Under the pieces are notes generated by a model. That model was not told the origin of the DNA and searched no databases. It was given only the letters and a program-made list of their open reading frames with translations. 20,001 nucleotides of DNA, taken from assembly GCA_011053245.1 (NCBI GenBank), contig DRGS01000123.1, positions 1 through 20,001 on the forward strand. The letters run 5' to 3'. Position 1 is the stretch's first letter, and the number at the start of each line of letters is the position of its first letter. The DNA comes from Phycisphaerales bacterium (GTDB taxonomy: Bacteria > Planctomycetota > Phycisphaerae > Sedimentisphaerales > Anaerohalosphaeraceae). Positions 1-7,843 of the stretch are shown piece by piece. The translations under genes and the position numbers were made by a program.

Positions 1-1155
1 GCTCCATACGAAGTATTTGAGATCAGCGATTACACCGCGAAGTACTATGCTCTGATGAGAATAGCTATTGGCGAAAATGTCGGCATTATCTGTACGGCTA
101 ATCCCTCATCGATATTAAAGATGTGCGAAAAAGGCAATGAATTCAGCGAAGAAATAATAAAAGATATTCACAATGGGACCTTATCCAGGTCTTTTGATAT
201 CGAGCCTGAAATAAGAACTGTTTTAGAGAAAAAGTTCAAAGCCGATCCATCCAAAGCTCGCGTCCTTGAACAACTAAGAGCTAAGCGCAAAGGGCGGCTT
301 CTGCCTGGTGATTACTGGCCCGATCTTGCGGTAATTGGTTGCTGGAAAGGTGGAACGGTCGGGCATTATCTTGAAAAATTTCCGGGCTGGTTCGATCCTG
401 ACGGAACTAAACCTATACCGATCCGCGACTGGGGATACCTTTCGAGTGAAGCCCGCGGATCGATCCCTCTTTCTGACGAAGGTTCTCAGGGAGTTCTGAC
501 CGTAGCAACAAATTTTTATGAATTTGTCGAAGTTAATGACCTGCTGGCCAATCCTGACGACTATACAAAATGGAATTTTTTGACAACTGAGCAGATAGAA
601 AATGAAAAAGAATATTATATTTTTGTCACTACTACCGGGGGCCTATATAGGTATGACATAAATGACATCATCAAGGTTCAGGGATATTACAATAAGACAC
701 CGCAGATCATATTCCTTCGCAAAGGAAGAGGCATGACGAATATAACAGGTGAAAAACTCAGTGTCAATCAGGTCATAGACGCTTTTGAAGATGTCAATAA
801 AGAAACACACATTGAAGTCTCTCATTTCAAAGCCGAAGCCGATACCGCTAAAAGTCGCTATTTATTCAGAGTGGAGTTTTTCCAGGAGATTGGTGACGAT
901 GACGCCAGAAAGTTCCTGGTCGGTTTGGACGAAGATCTTAAAAAGATTAATATTGAATATAAGAGCAAACGCGATTCTCTCCGCCTCAATACCCCAATTA
1001 TGCATGTTATGAGTGAAGGGTGGTATGAAAGGCAGCGCAGAAAAATGGTTGAAAGCGGCAAACGTGCATTCCAGGCAAAAACACAATTGCTGACACCGGA
1101 AAAAATGCAGACAATCAAAATTAAACCGGAACTTTCACGGGTAATTGAAGTGTGA
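1..1155 (+). CDS. GH3-family acyl-adenylate/amide synthetase-like protein (5' end outside window)
   Basis: The reading frame is open from base 1, so the N-terminus lies upstream; the first ATG inside (position 55) is not the true start because residues before it (reading APYEVFEISDY) already match the family. GH3 proteins belong to the ANL superfamily: they activate a carboxylate with ATP and transfer it to an amine or amino acid. Their plant members conjugate auxin and jasmonate; bacterial substrates are largely unknown. Visible family signatures are the glycine-rich CWKGG segment near position 340, the YRYDINDII stretch near 650, and the GRGMTNITGEKLS segment near 725-765, which corresponds to the AMP-binding/hinge region, followed by a C-terminal cap ending near WYERQRRKMV. 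About 384 residues are seen, against 500 or more for complete bacterial members. It sits directly upstream of the FMN-binding and pyruvate dehydrogenase genes and is probably co-transcribed with them. The family call is secure; the substrate is unknown. Confidence 0.85.
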   Translation, partial: APYEVFEISDYTAKYYALMRIAIGENVGIICTANPSSILKMCEKGNEFSEEIIKDIHNGTLSRSFDIEPEIRTVLEKKFKADPSKARVLEQLRAKRKGRLLPGDYWPDLAVIGCWKGGTVGHYLEKFPGWFDPDGTKPIPIRDWGYLSSEARGSIPLSDEGSQGVLTVATNFYEFVEVNDLLANPDDYTKWNFLTTEQIENEKEYYIFVTTTGGLYRYDINDIIKVQGYYNKTPQIIFLRKGRGMTNITGEKLSVNQVIDAFEDVNKETHIEVSHFKAEADTAKSRYLFRVEFFQEIGDDDARKFLVGLDEDLKKINIEYKSKRDSLRLNTPIMHVMSEGWYERQRRKMVESGKRAFQAKTQLLTPEKMQTIKIKPELSRVIEV

Positions 1156-1231
1156 TCAATATCAAAGAGATGTATTTGTGAGCGATTCTAAAAGTGTGGC
1201 CAAAGACAATCGTTCAACCATGGGAGAAAAA

Positions 1232-1693
1232 ATGGAGCGACATGAGATCATAAACAAGATCGAGTCAATTCTTGAAGACGCAAGAACCGGAATCATGGCA
1301 ACCTCTGATTTAGAAGGAAGGGTTCACCTCAGATGGATGACGCCTGCCGTACTTAAATACCAGCCTGATGCCATTTATTGTTTTGCTGTGCCGGGCAGTG
1401 AAAAGCTAAAGCACATTAACGCCAACAATAAAGTTGAATGGATGATCCAGACGCGCGACCTTAGAGAAATCGTAAATATTCAAGGTGCTGTCAACATTAT
1501 CGATACTCCTGCAACAAAAAGTGAGTTACTTGAGGCGCTCGGTGCAAGACTGGCTACGTTCTGGAAAGTTAATGTCGATGCTGAAGAGTTTGTCGTACTC
1601 GAAACAAAAATCCATTCAGCTACATATTACAAGCCTATGAAAGCAATACAAGAGATTGTAATCTTCCCAGAGGTGCAAGATAGTGGAACCTGA
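1232..1693 (+). CDS. Pyridoxamine 5'-phosphate oxidase-like FMN-binding split-barrel protein
   Basis: From the ATG at 1232 the protein has 153 residues, typical of small general-stress-protein-26-like members of the split-barrel flavin-binding superfamily. The N-terminus has a helix followed by the characteristic first strand (TGIMATSDLEGRVHLRWMTP, residues 19-38), then a strand ending in FAVPGSEKLKHI and the NNKVEWMI strand. These are family landmarks, not a proven reaction; members bind FMN, F420 or heme. I chose 1232 because a GGGAG sits five bases upstream; an ATG at 1220 and a GTG at 1178 are in frame, and the GTG is also reasonable because a purine-rich AAAGAGA precedes it by seven bases. 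The 3' end overlaps the next gene by 11 bases, so it is translationally tied to the pyruvate dehydrogenase genes. Its role there is not evident. Confidence 0.75.
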   Translation: MERHEIINKIESILEDARTGIMATSDLEGRVHLRWMTPAVLKYQPDAIYCFAVPGSEKLKHINANNKVEWMIQTRDLREIVNIQGAVNIIDTPATKSELLEALGARLATFWKVNVDAEEFVVLETKIHSATYYKPMKAIQEIVIFPEVQDSGT

Positions 1694-2678
1694 GACTATA
1701 GATATTACGCAATACGGCAAACCCTTTCTCGAAGATATTTTGCGGCAAATGTTGCAAATACGCAGGTTTGAGGAAAAGGCCGCTCAGATGTACGGACTCC
1801 GTAAGATTGGTGGTTTCTGTCATATATATATTGGGCAGGAAGCAGTATGCACCGGTGCTATCGCAACAATAGACCTTGCGAAAGATTATGTCATTACTGC
1901 TTACCGTGACCATGGGCATGGGCTTGCAGTTGGTATGGATCCCAAAATTATAATGGCAGAACTCTTCGGTAAGATCACCGGATGCAGTCGAGGCAAGGGC
2001 GGATCTATGCACCTGTTTGATGCCGAAAAACATTTTTACGGAGGCCACGGGATAGTGGGTGCACATATCCCGCTTGCAACAGGCATGGCAGTAAAGATCA
2101 AGTATAAAAACGAAGATGGTGTTGTTCTTTGTTTCTTTGGCGATGGGGCAATTCATCAGGGTTCATTTCATGAGGCACTGAATATGGCTGGACTCTGGAA
2201 ACTGCCGATTGTTTACATCTGCGAAAATAACCAATACGGTATGGGGACAGATTTTCGCCGCGTCTCTGCGGTAAACGACTTATCGAAATTGGCAGCTTCA
2301 TACAACATGCCCGGGGCAAGGGTTGACGGAATGGATGTTCTGGCTGTTTATCAAAGTGTAACCGATGCTGTCAAAATGGTCAGAGAGCGATCAAAACCAA
2401 GCCTGCTGGAAATAAAAACCTACCGTTATCTCGGCCATTCGATGTCGGATCCGGCTACATACCGGACTAAGGAAGAGGTGGCCAAATACAAATCACAGGA
2501 TCCGATCGTCATTCTAAAGGACAAGATGGCCTCGGCTGGTTTGATCACTGAAGATGAATACGTTGTGATAGATAAGGCTTGTAAATCTGTCGTCGCCGAA
2601 GCGATCGACTTTGCCGAACAAAGTCAACTGCCCGAAATTGAAACTTTATATGAAGATGTCTTAGCAGGATCAGAGTGA
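1683..2678 (+). CDS. pdhA: Pyruvate (2-oxo acid) dehydrogenase E1 component, alpha subunit
   Basis: This is a 331-residue thiamine-diphosphate enzyme subunit that, with the beta subunit, decarboxylates pyruvate and transfers the acetyl group to lipoyl-E2. The ThDP/Mg2+-binding motif is complete: GDGAIHQG at residues 153-160 and the closing ENNQYGMGT at 181-189. The YRDHGH segment (74-79) and the phosphorylation-loop-like RYLGHSMSDPATYR (248-261) are also characteristic of E1 alpha. The start is a GTG at 1683, inside the end of the FMN-binding gene, with GAGG about ten bases upstream. Length matches the family. Distinguishing pyruvate from acetoin or branched-chain 2-oxo acids by eye is uncertain, because acetoin dehydrogenase alpha subunits are close relatives; the three-gene E1 alpha/E1 beta/E2 order fits either. 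Confidence 0.92.
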   Translation: MEPETIDITQYGKPFLEDILRQMLQIRRFEEKAAQMYGLRKIGGFCHIYIGQEAVCTGAIATIDLAKDYVITAYRDHGHGLAVGMDPKIIMAELFGKITGCSRGKGGSMHLFDAEKHFYGGHGIVGAHIPLATGMAVKIKYKNEDGVVLCFFGDGAIHQGSFHEALNMAGLWKLPIVYICENNQYGMGTDFRRVSAVNDLSKLAASYNMPGARVDGMDVLAVYQSVTDAVKMVRERSKPSLLEIKTYRYLGHSMSDPATYRTKEEVAKYKSQDPIVILKDKMASAGLITEDEYVVIDKACKSVVAEAIDFAEQSQLPEIETLYEDVLAGSE

Positions 2679-2679
2679 A

Positions 2680-3660
2680 ATGCCTGAAATAACGTACAGA
2701 GAAGCTCTAAACCAAGCCATAGACGAAGAGATGGCACGAGATGATCGTGTATTTCTGATCGGCGAGGAAGTGGCACTTTACAATGGTGCCTATAAAGTTA
2801 GCCGAGGCCTGTATGATAAATACGGCGAAAAGCGTGTGATCGACACACCTATAACCGAAGAGGGGTTTACTGGGATCGGTATCGGGGCCGCTATGGCGGG
2901 TCTGCGACCCATCGTCGAGTGGATGACTTTCAACTTTTCCATACAGGCGCTCGATCAGGTGATCAACAACGCTGCAAAAATGCGCTACATGTCAGGTGGC
3001 CAGTTCAAGTTGCCAATCGTTTTCAGAGGTCCCAACGGTCCTGCGGAATATCTCGCTTCACAACATTCACAGGCGATTGCAACATTCTACGCACATACAC
3101 CAGGTCTGTTAGTCGTCGCACCGGCAACTCCTTATGATGCTAAAGGCCTGCTGAAATCCGCCATACGTAATGATAATCCTGTGGTAATGATGGAAGCTGA
3201 ACTGCTCTACAATACAAAAGGCGATGTACCAAAAGAAGAATATTTGATTTCCATAGGCGAAGCTGATATCAAACGGACCGGGACGGATGTAACGCTCATC
3301 ACATTTGGGAAAGTACTGCATCTCGCCACCGATGCCGCCGAAAAGCTCAATGCCGATGGTATTAATGCTGAAGTACTCGATCTTCGGAGCCTTCGCCCCC
3401 TCGATGAAGAAGCGATAGTCGCATCTGTTGCAAAAACAGGTAGATGCGTTGTCATTGACGAATCCTGCCCTGTTGCCAGTGTCGGCTCTTATGTCGCATG
3501 GCTTGTCTCAAATAAATGCTTCGATACGCTGGATGCTCAAGTCGAACTTGTCGCAAGTATAGATGTACCCATGCCCTACAACCATAGACTGGAACTGGCG
3601 GTTCAGCCTTCTACTGAAAAGATAATCACTGCGGTTAAAAAAACGCTTTACAAAAACTGA
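2680..3660 (+). CDS. pdhB: Pyruvate (2-oxo acid) dehydrogenase E1 component, beta subunit
   Basis: The 326-residue product is the transketolase-like beta subunit that completes the E1 active site. Residues 29-30 (EE in LIGEEVALYNGAYKV) and the conserved Glu60 in RVIDTPITEEGFTGIGIGAA are typical; Glu60 is in the place of the glutamate that contacts the aminopyrimidine of ThDP. The FNFSIQALDQVINNAAK segment (84-100), SQHSQ (127-131) and the C-terminal swivel domain beginning near residue 195 are all present, so the protein looks complete. The ATG lies one base after the alpha-subunit stop, which implies coupled translation and an equimolar alpha2beta2 assembly. Confidence 0.93.
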   Translation: MPEITYREALNQAIDEEMARDDRVFLIGEEVALYNGAYKVSRGLYDKYGEKRVIDTPITEEGFTGIGIGAAMAGLRPIVEWMTFNFSIQALDQVINNAAKMRYMSGGQFKLPIVFRGPNGPAEYLASQHSQAIATFYAHTPGLLVVAPATPYDAKGLLKSAIRNDNPVVMMEAELLYNTKGDVPKEEYLISIGEADIKRTGTDVTLITFGKVLHLATDAAEKLNADGINAEVLDLRSLRPLDEEAIVASVAKTGRCVVIDESCPVASVGSYVAWLVSNKCFDTLDAQVELVASIDVPMPYNHRLELAVQPSTEKIITAVKKTLYKN

Positions 3661-3670
3661 GGAACGGAAA

Positions 3671-4861
3671 ATGGCTGAAAATATTCCCATGCTTGCATTG
3701 TCGCCAACCATGGAGAAAGGCGTCATAGTTAAATGGATGAAGGAAGAAGGCGATGCCGTTGCTCAGGGAGATGTGCTATGTGAAGTAGAGACAGACAAAG
3801 CGACGATGGAGTATGAATCGCCCGTAGATGGCACGCTTTTGAAAATAATAACCGCTGAAGGACAAAGTGCAACTATCGGTGATGCAATAGCCGTCATTGG
3901 CGAACAAGACGAGCAAGTCGAAACTCTGCAAAAACCTCAGGAACAATATGCATATGTACCCGAAGAAATACCACAAGCACCCGTGCCTGAATCTGAATTG
4001 CCTGAAACAAGCACACTTCCTTCGGCAGCTACCAAACTCAGATCAAGTCCTCTTGCGCGAAAGCTGGCTGAATTATATGGTCTGGATATTAATGCTGTTA
4101 AAGGCACCGGGCCTAATGGCAGAATAGTCGAAGAAGATGTCAAACAAGCGGCCAAACATGTACCTGCCGCAACTGCGCCTGTCTCAGAACTCGCTGAAGA
4201 GGTGATCGAAATCACTCCCAAACGCAAACTTATCGCAAAAACTCTCGCTAATTCAAAGTTTACCTCGCCACACTATTATCTGAAAGTTAATGTAATTACG
4301 GACAATCTGATTGAAGGCCGAAAAAAACTTAATGCCGAATCAGATCACAAGATATCCATTAATGCTTTTCTGATCAAATTCGTTGCAGAGCTTTTACAGC
4401 GTCATCCGGTTATAAACAGCACATGGCAGGATGACAGGATTCTACAGCACGGCACCGCTGACATTGCCCTTGCTGTGTCACAACCAGATGGGTTGATAGC
4501 TCCGGTAGTTCGCCAGTGCCAGTTCAAAAGCATTACCCAGATAGATAGCGAATTAAAAGCTCTTGTCGAAAAAACGCGGGCAGGCTCCCTAACCAGCGCC
4601 GACTATGCCAACTCAACCTTTACAATTACCAATCTCGGCTCATTGGGAATAGATGAATTTACCGCTATAATCAATCCCCCGAATTCAGCGATCCTTGCTG
4701 TGGGGAAAATATCAAAACAGTTTGTTGTTGACGAAGACGAAAGGATGCAAATACGCCGATGTATGACGCTGACATTGTCATGCGATCATAGACTGATCGA
4801 CGGCGCTGTCGGTGCAGCATTCCTTACAGAACTTAAAGATACGATCGAAAGTTCATCCTAA
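3671..4861 (+). CDS. pdhC: Dihydrolipoamide acetyltransferase, E2 component of the 2-oxo acid dehydrogenase complex
   Basis: Domains in order: one N-terminal lipoyl domain (residues 1-77) with lipoylation site Lys43 in VETDKATMEY; an Ala/Pro/Glu-rich linker (about 80-120); a peripheral-subunit-binding domain (about 123-160, RSSPLARKLAELYGLDI through GRIVEEDV); and the catalytic acyltransferase core (about 180-396). The core carries the active-site motif DHRLIDG at 372-378 with His373 and Asp377. The length of 396 residues is normal for a single-lipoyl-domain E2. GAGGAACGG precedes the ATG. It forms the scaffold of the complex and transfers the acetyl group to CoA. The E3 lipoamide dehydrogenase that should reoxidise it is not encoded in this window and must be elsewhere. 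The gene closes the operon, with a terminator about 50 bases downstream. Confidence 0.93.
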   Translation: MAENIPMLALSPTMEKGVIVKWMKEEGDAVAQGDVLCEVETDKATMEYESPVDGTLLKIITAEGQSATIGDAIAVIGEQDEQVETLQKPQEQYAYVPEEIPQAPVPESELPETSTLPSAATKLRSSPLARKLAELYGLDINAVKGTGPNGRIVEEDVKQAAKHVPAATAPVSELAEEVIEITPKRKLIAKTLANSKFTSPHYYLKVNVITDNLIEGRKKLNAESDHKISINAFLIKFVAELLQRHPVINSTWQDDRILQHGTADIALAVSQPDGLIAPVVRQCQFKSITQIDSELKALVEKTRAGSLTSADYANSTFTITNLGSLGIDEFTAIINPPNSAILAVGKISKQFVVDEDERMQIRRCMTLTLSCDHRLIDGAVGAAFLTELKDTIESSS

Positions 4862-4914
4862 TGTATTTATAGACAATGACTTGCCGGAGAAAAGGTCCCG
4901 CTGACAGGCTATTT

Positions 4915-4942
4915 AGACATTTGTATGGTGTCTGTTTTTTTT
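4915..4942 (+). terminator. Rho-independent terminator of the pyruvate dehydrogenase operon
   Basis: AGACATT (4915-4921) pairs with GGTGTCT (4927-4933) as a seven-base-pair stem with two G-U pairs and a five-base loop, followed by G and eight T residues. It lies 54 bases after the E2 stop and before the nqr promoter, so it separates the two operons. Confidence 0.8.
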
Positions 4943-4962
4943 ATTTAACCTCATATATAACC

Positions 4963-4991
4963 TTGAAACAAAGAAGATATGGCTGTATATA
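4963..4991 (+). promoter_or_regulatory. Likely sigma-70 promoter of the nqr operon
   Basis: TTGAAA (4963-4968) and TATATA (4986-4991) are separated by exactly 17 bases, in the only gap between the pdh terminator and nqrB. Transcription would start near 4998, giving a leader of about 35-55 bases. The surrounding sequence is AT-rich, so chance matches are possible. Confidence 0.55.
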
Positions 4992-5033
4992 ACATATACA
5001 CTAATGTAGAATTCAACAGAGATAACTGTTATA

Positions 5034-6035
5034 ATGGAATGGCGTGAGCTTATGTCGCAGGGAAATGGCAATACAAAGATCTTACGTAAGCAACTCGCAA
5101 TGCGCAGAGTGCTTGCAGCCACCGTACCGTGTTTGATCGGGGCCATTTACTTCTTTGGCTGGCGAGTATTGGCTACGGTTTTATTCTGTTCCGTGGTGGG
5201 TTTTGTCGTTGAATATGCTTTTTGTCGTAATCGTAACGAGCCTGTAACTGAAGCGGTGTTTGTAACAGCAGTGCTGTTTGCTCTTGTCATGCCGCCTTCT
5301 GCGCCTTGGCATGTGCTGGCAGTTGGCATGGTCTTTGCCGTCATGTTCAGCAAGGAGGTCTTCGGCGGGTTTGGCAGGAACATATTCAATCCAGCCCTTG
5401 CCGGAAGATGCTTTGTATATATATGCTTTCCTGTGGCGATGACGGGCAGATGGCCAGCCTCTGTGCCGCTTAGCGGTTTTGGTGCATTGGGACAATGGAG
5501 TACTGCCAGTCTTGATGCTGTTACTTCCGTTACGCCGATGGCCTTGATGAAAGAAGGTGGCTCGATCCCGCAACTGGCTGAACTTTTCTTCGGCGGTCTT
5601 AGCGGCACAGTAGGCGTAACTTCCGCATTGCTTATCCTGATCGGGGGAGGATACCTGTTTTACAATAAGACCGCAAGCAGAACTACGATACTGTCACTTA
5701 TCATTTCTTACGCAATATTCAATCAGATCCTTATTTTGGCAGGCGTTGTAAATATCAATAATGCTCTTACCGCAGTGCTTGGCGGAGGTTTTCTATTCGG
5801 AGCATTCTTTATGGCAACGGACCCGATCAGCTCGCCAAGGACCAACGAAGGTAAAATTGTTTATGGGATCATCATCGCGGTATGTACGACGGTGATACGA
5901 AATTATTCAATTTTCAATGGAGGATTGATGTTTTCGATATTGCTGGGCAATATGTTCGCGCCGATCATTGATTACGCGATCAAAGGATATAAGCAAAAGA
6001 AAAAAGCAATCGGGGAGATCAGCAATGAAAGATAA
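5034..6035 (+). CDS. nqrB: Na+-translocating NADH:quinone reductase subunit B
   Basis: The 333-residue polytopic membrane protein carries the family signature KEVFGGFGRNIFNPALAGR (residues 107-125), a following FFMATDPIS (258-266) and about ten hydrophobic segments. In the complex NqrB holds covalent FMN and takes part in sodium transport and quinone reduction. It is shorter than the roughly 410-residue proteobacterial NqrB: the N-terminal cytoplasmic extension and the long segment between the first two helices are missing, making it RnfD-sized although the sequence is NqrB-like. The FMN-attachment site, normally SGAT, reads TSVT here (164-167, candidate Thr167). Two in-frame ATGs, 5034 and 5052, have equally poor ribosome-binding sites; 5052 would remove six residues. 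It overlaps nqrC by 11 bases. No nqrA precedes it. Confidence 0.9.
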   Translation: MEWRELMSQGNGNTKILRKQLAMRRVLAATVPCLIGAIYFFGWRVLATVLFCSVVGFVVEYAFCRNRNEPVTEAVFVTAVLFALVMPPSAPWHVLAVGMVFAVMFSKEVFGGFGRNIFNPALAGRCFVYICFPVAMTGRWPASVPLSGFGALGQWSTASLDAVTSVTPMALMKEGGSIPQLAELFFGGLSGTVGVTSALLILIGGGYLFYNKTASRTTILSLIISYAIFNQILILAGVVNINNALTAVLGGGFLFGAFFMATDPISSPRTNEGKIVYGIIIAVCTTVIRNYSIFNGGLMFSILLGNMFAPIIDYAIKGYKQKKKAIGEISNER

Positions 6036-6633
6036 GCCCTGGTATGCTGTTGTTTATATGTTTGTTGTGACCGCCTTCTTCAGTTCGGTGGTTATCGGCT
6101 TTGCTATGTTCACTAAGGACAAGGTTGAGGCTAATCAGCAGTTGGCATTTGAAAAGTCTGTACTACAGGTCTTCGGGCTTGCGCAGGGCAAGGCAACCAG
6201 CCAACTGCATGCGATTTTTTTAAAAAGGATACGAATTTCAAAAGATGATAATTTGGCGTCTGTGGCAATTGATGACCAGGGAAAACCCAGCGGATATGTG
6301 GTTCTGCTGGCGGGTAAGGGTTTCTGGGCACCTATAAAAGGTGTGCTGGGACTTGCCACAGATAAGCGAACCATAACCGGAATTGCTTTTTATGAACAGA
6401 ATGAAACACCCGGATTGGGGGGCAAAATTACTGAAAAAGAATTCAAAGATCAGTTTGCCGGAATAGAGCTTGCAGATAATTATGACGCGATAGGAATAAA
6501 ACCTTTTGGCGCAGAGTTGAGCGATAACCAGGTTCATGCAATAACCGGAGCAACGCAAACATGTACCCGCCTGGAACAATTGATCAATGACAGTATAAAG
6601 CAATGGCGAAAAACTATTGAGGAAAACAAATGA
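6025..6633 (+). CDS. nqrC: Na+-translocating NADH:quinone reductase subunit C
   Basis: The 202-residue protein has one N-terminal membrane helix (about residues 8-30) and a periplasmic FMN-binding domain. GKGFWAPIKGVLGL (97-110) and ETPGLGGKI (127-135) are NqrC-type landmarks, and AITGATQT (172-179) contains the covalent flavinylation site with Thr177 as acceptor. The flavin would be attached by an ApbE-type transferase, which is not in this window. I chose the ATG at 6025 because GGGGAG lies seven bases upstream; this start lies within the end of nqrB. It is shorter than proteobacterial NqrC (about 255 residues), mainly in the central part. Confidence 0.9.
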   Translation: MKDKPWYAVVYMFVVTAFFSSVVIGFAMFTKDKVEANQQLAFEKSVLQVFGLAQGKATSQLHAIFLKRIRISKDDNLASVAIDDQGKPSGYVVLLAGKGFWAPIKGVLGLATDKRTITGIAFYEQNETPGLGGKITEKEFKDQFAGIELADNYDAIGIKPFGAELSDNQVHAITGATQTCTRLEQLINDSIKQWRKTIEENK

Positions 6634-7256
6634 GCCCTGACGGACAGAACATCTTGTCAAGAGAGATTATAATCGACGGGCTTTGGCGAAACAATCCGAT
6701 CTTTCGTCAGATACTCGGTATATGCAGCACCCTTGCTGTAACCAATGTTGTGCTCAATACGGTGGTTATGTGCGTATCGCTCACAGCTGTGATGGCGTTG
6801 AGCTGCCTTACTGTATCGCTGCTGAGAAAATGGACGCCAATGAATATCCGTATGATGGTTCAGACCCTGATAATCGCTTTTTATGTGATCATTGTAGATT
6901 TGATCTTAAAGGCATATTGGCCCGATATGAGCAGTAAACTCGGGCCTTATGTAGGGCTTATTATAACCAACTGCATTATCATGGGAAGATGCGAAGCCTT
7001 TGCACGGTCGAACGGTCCCGCAACGTCTATGATAGATGGATTCTTTAATGGTATTGGTTATTCGCTGATCCTGATCGTGATATCAGTCATCCGTGAAATG
7101 CTTGGTATGGGAACAATACTTGGAATTGAGATTCCTTATTTCGCAACTACATGGGACAAGTGGATCATTATGGTTATGCCTCCCGGCGCCTTCTTTACGC
7201 TTGCATGCCTGATATGGATATGCAGATCATTTAGACCGAAGGAGCAAACAAAATGA
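6630..7256 (+). CDS. nqrD: Na+-translocating NADH:quinone reductase subunit D
   Basis: The 208-residue integral membrane protein has about six helices. LWRNNPIFRQILGICSTLAV at residues 18-37 and ITNCIIMGRCEAFA at 112-125 are family signatures. Cys32 and Cys115 are placed like the NqrD cysteines that, with two from NqrE, hold the iron-sulfur cluster buried in the membrane. The ATG overlaps the nqrC stop as ATGA, and GAGG lies upstream, so translation is coupled. RnfE is the paralogue, but the Nqr-type neighbours settle the name. Confidence 0.92.
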   Translation: MSPDGQNILSREIIIDGLWRNNPIFRQILGICSTLAVTNVVLNTVVMCVSLTAVMALSCLTVSLLRKWTPMNIRMMVQTLIIAFYVIIVDLILKAYWPDMSSKLGPYVGLIITNCIIMGRCEAFARSNGPATSMIDGFFNGIGYSLILIVISVIREMLGMGTILGIEIPYFATTWDKWIIMVMPPGAFFTLACLIWICRSFRPKEQTK

Positions 7257-7843
7257 CTGACGAATTATGGTTGATGTTGATCACTTGTTTTTCCGCGGTG
7301 TTTACGAATAATATCCTGCTGACTTATTTTCTTGGGATGTGTCCATTTACATCGATATCGCGCGAAGTTAAGACCTCAGCCGGTCTGGGGATGGCAGTGA
7401 TTTTCGTCATGACCAGCACCTGTGCGCTTAACTGGATCGCATACCACCTGGTGCTTGTACCATTAGAATTAGAGTATTTTAGATTCATACTTTTTATCAT
7501 AATCATCGCGGCATTCGTCCAATTCGTTGAAATGGTGATAGACAGGTATTCGCCAAAACTTTATCAAAATCTTGGCATATTCCTGCCGTTGATAACGGTC
7601 AACTGTGCGATCCTTGGCGCTTCTCTGTTTATGGTTATACGTGATTATTCATTTCTCGTTACTGTCGGGTACGGCCTTGGCAGCGGCCTTGGATGGTGCC
7701 TTGCGATACTTGCCATGGCCGGTATCCGCCAAAAACTTAACACCTCCCGGATACCCGAAGGGTTGCAGGGACCGGGGATAACTTTGATAATAGCAGGGCT
7801 AATGGCGCTTGCGTTTATAGGCTTTAGTGGGGTGCTTCAATAG
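7253..7843 (+). CDS. nqrE: Na+-translocating NADH:quinone reductase subunit E
   Basis: The 196-residue membrane protein is related to RnfA and is the inverted-topology partner of NqrD. NNILLTYFLGMCPFTSISREV (from residue 19) and PLITVNCAILGASLF (112-126) are conserved; Cys30 and Cys118 are the expected ligands of the shared intramembrane cluster. The ATG overlaps the nqrD stop by four bases and is preceded by a strong AAGGAG. Length is usual for the family and nothing is missing. Confidence 0.92.
   Translation: MTDELWLMLITCFSAVFTNNILLTYFLGMCPFTSISREVKTSAGLGMAVIFVMTSTCALNWIAYHLVLVPLELEYFRFILFIIIIAAFVQFVEMVIDRYSPKLYQNLGIFLPLITVNCAILGASLFMVIRDYSFLVTVGYGLGSGLGWCLAILAMAGIRQKLNTSRIPEGLQGPGITLIIAGLMALAFIGFSGVLQ

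Noticed and set aside
5147..5608. Long minus-strand frames inside nqrB (153 and 130 codons)
   Set aside because: They are shadows of nqrB, with basic, low-quality composition; nqrB matches its family along the whole region.
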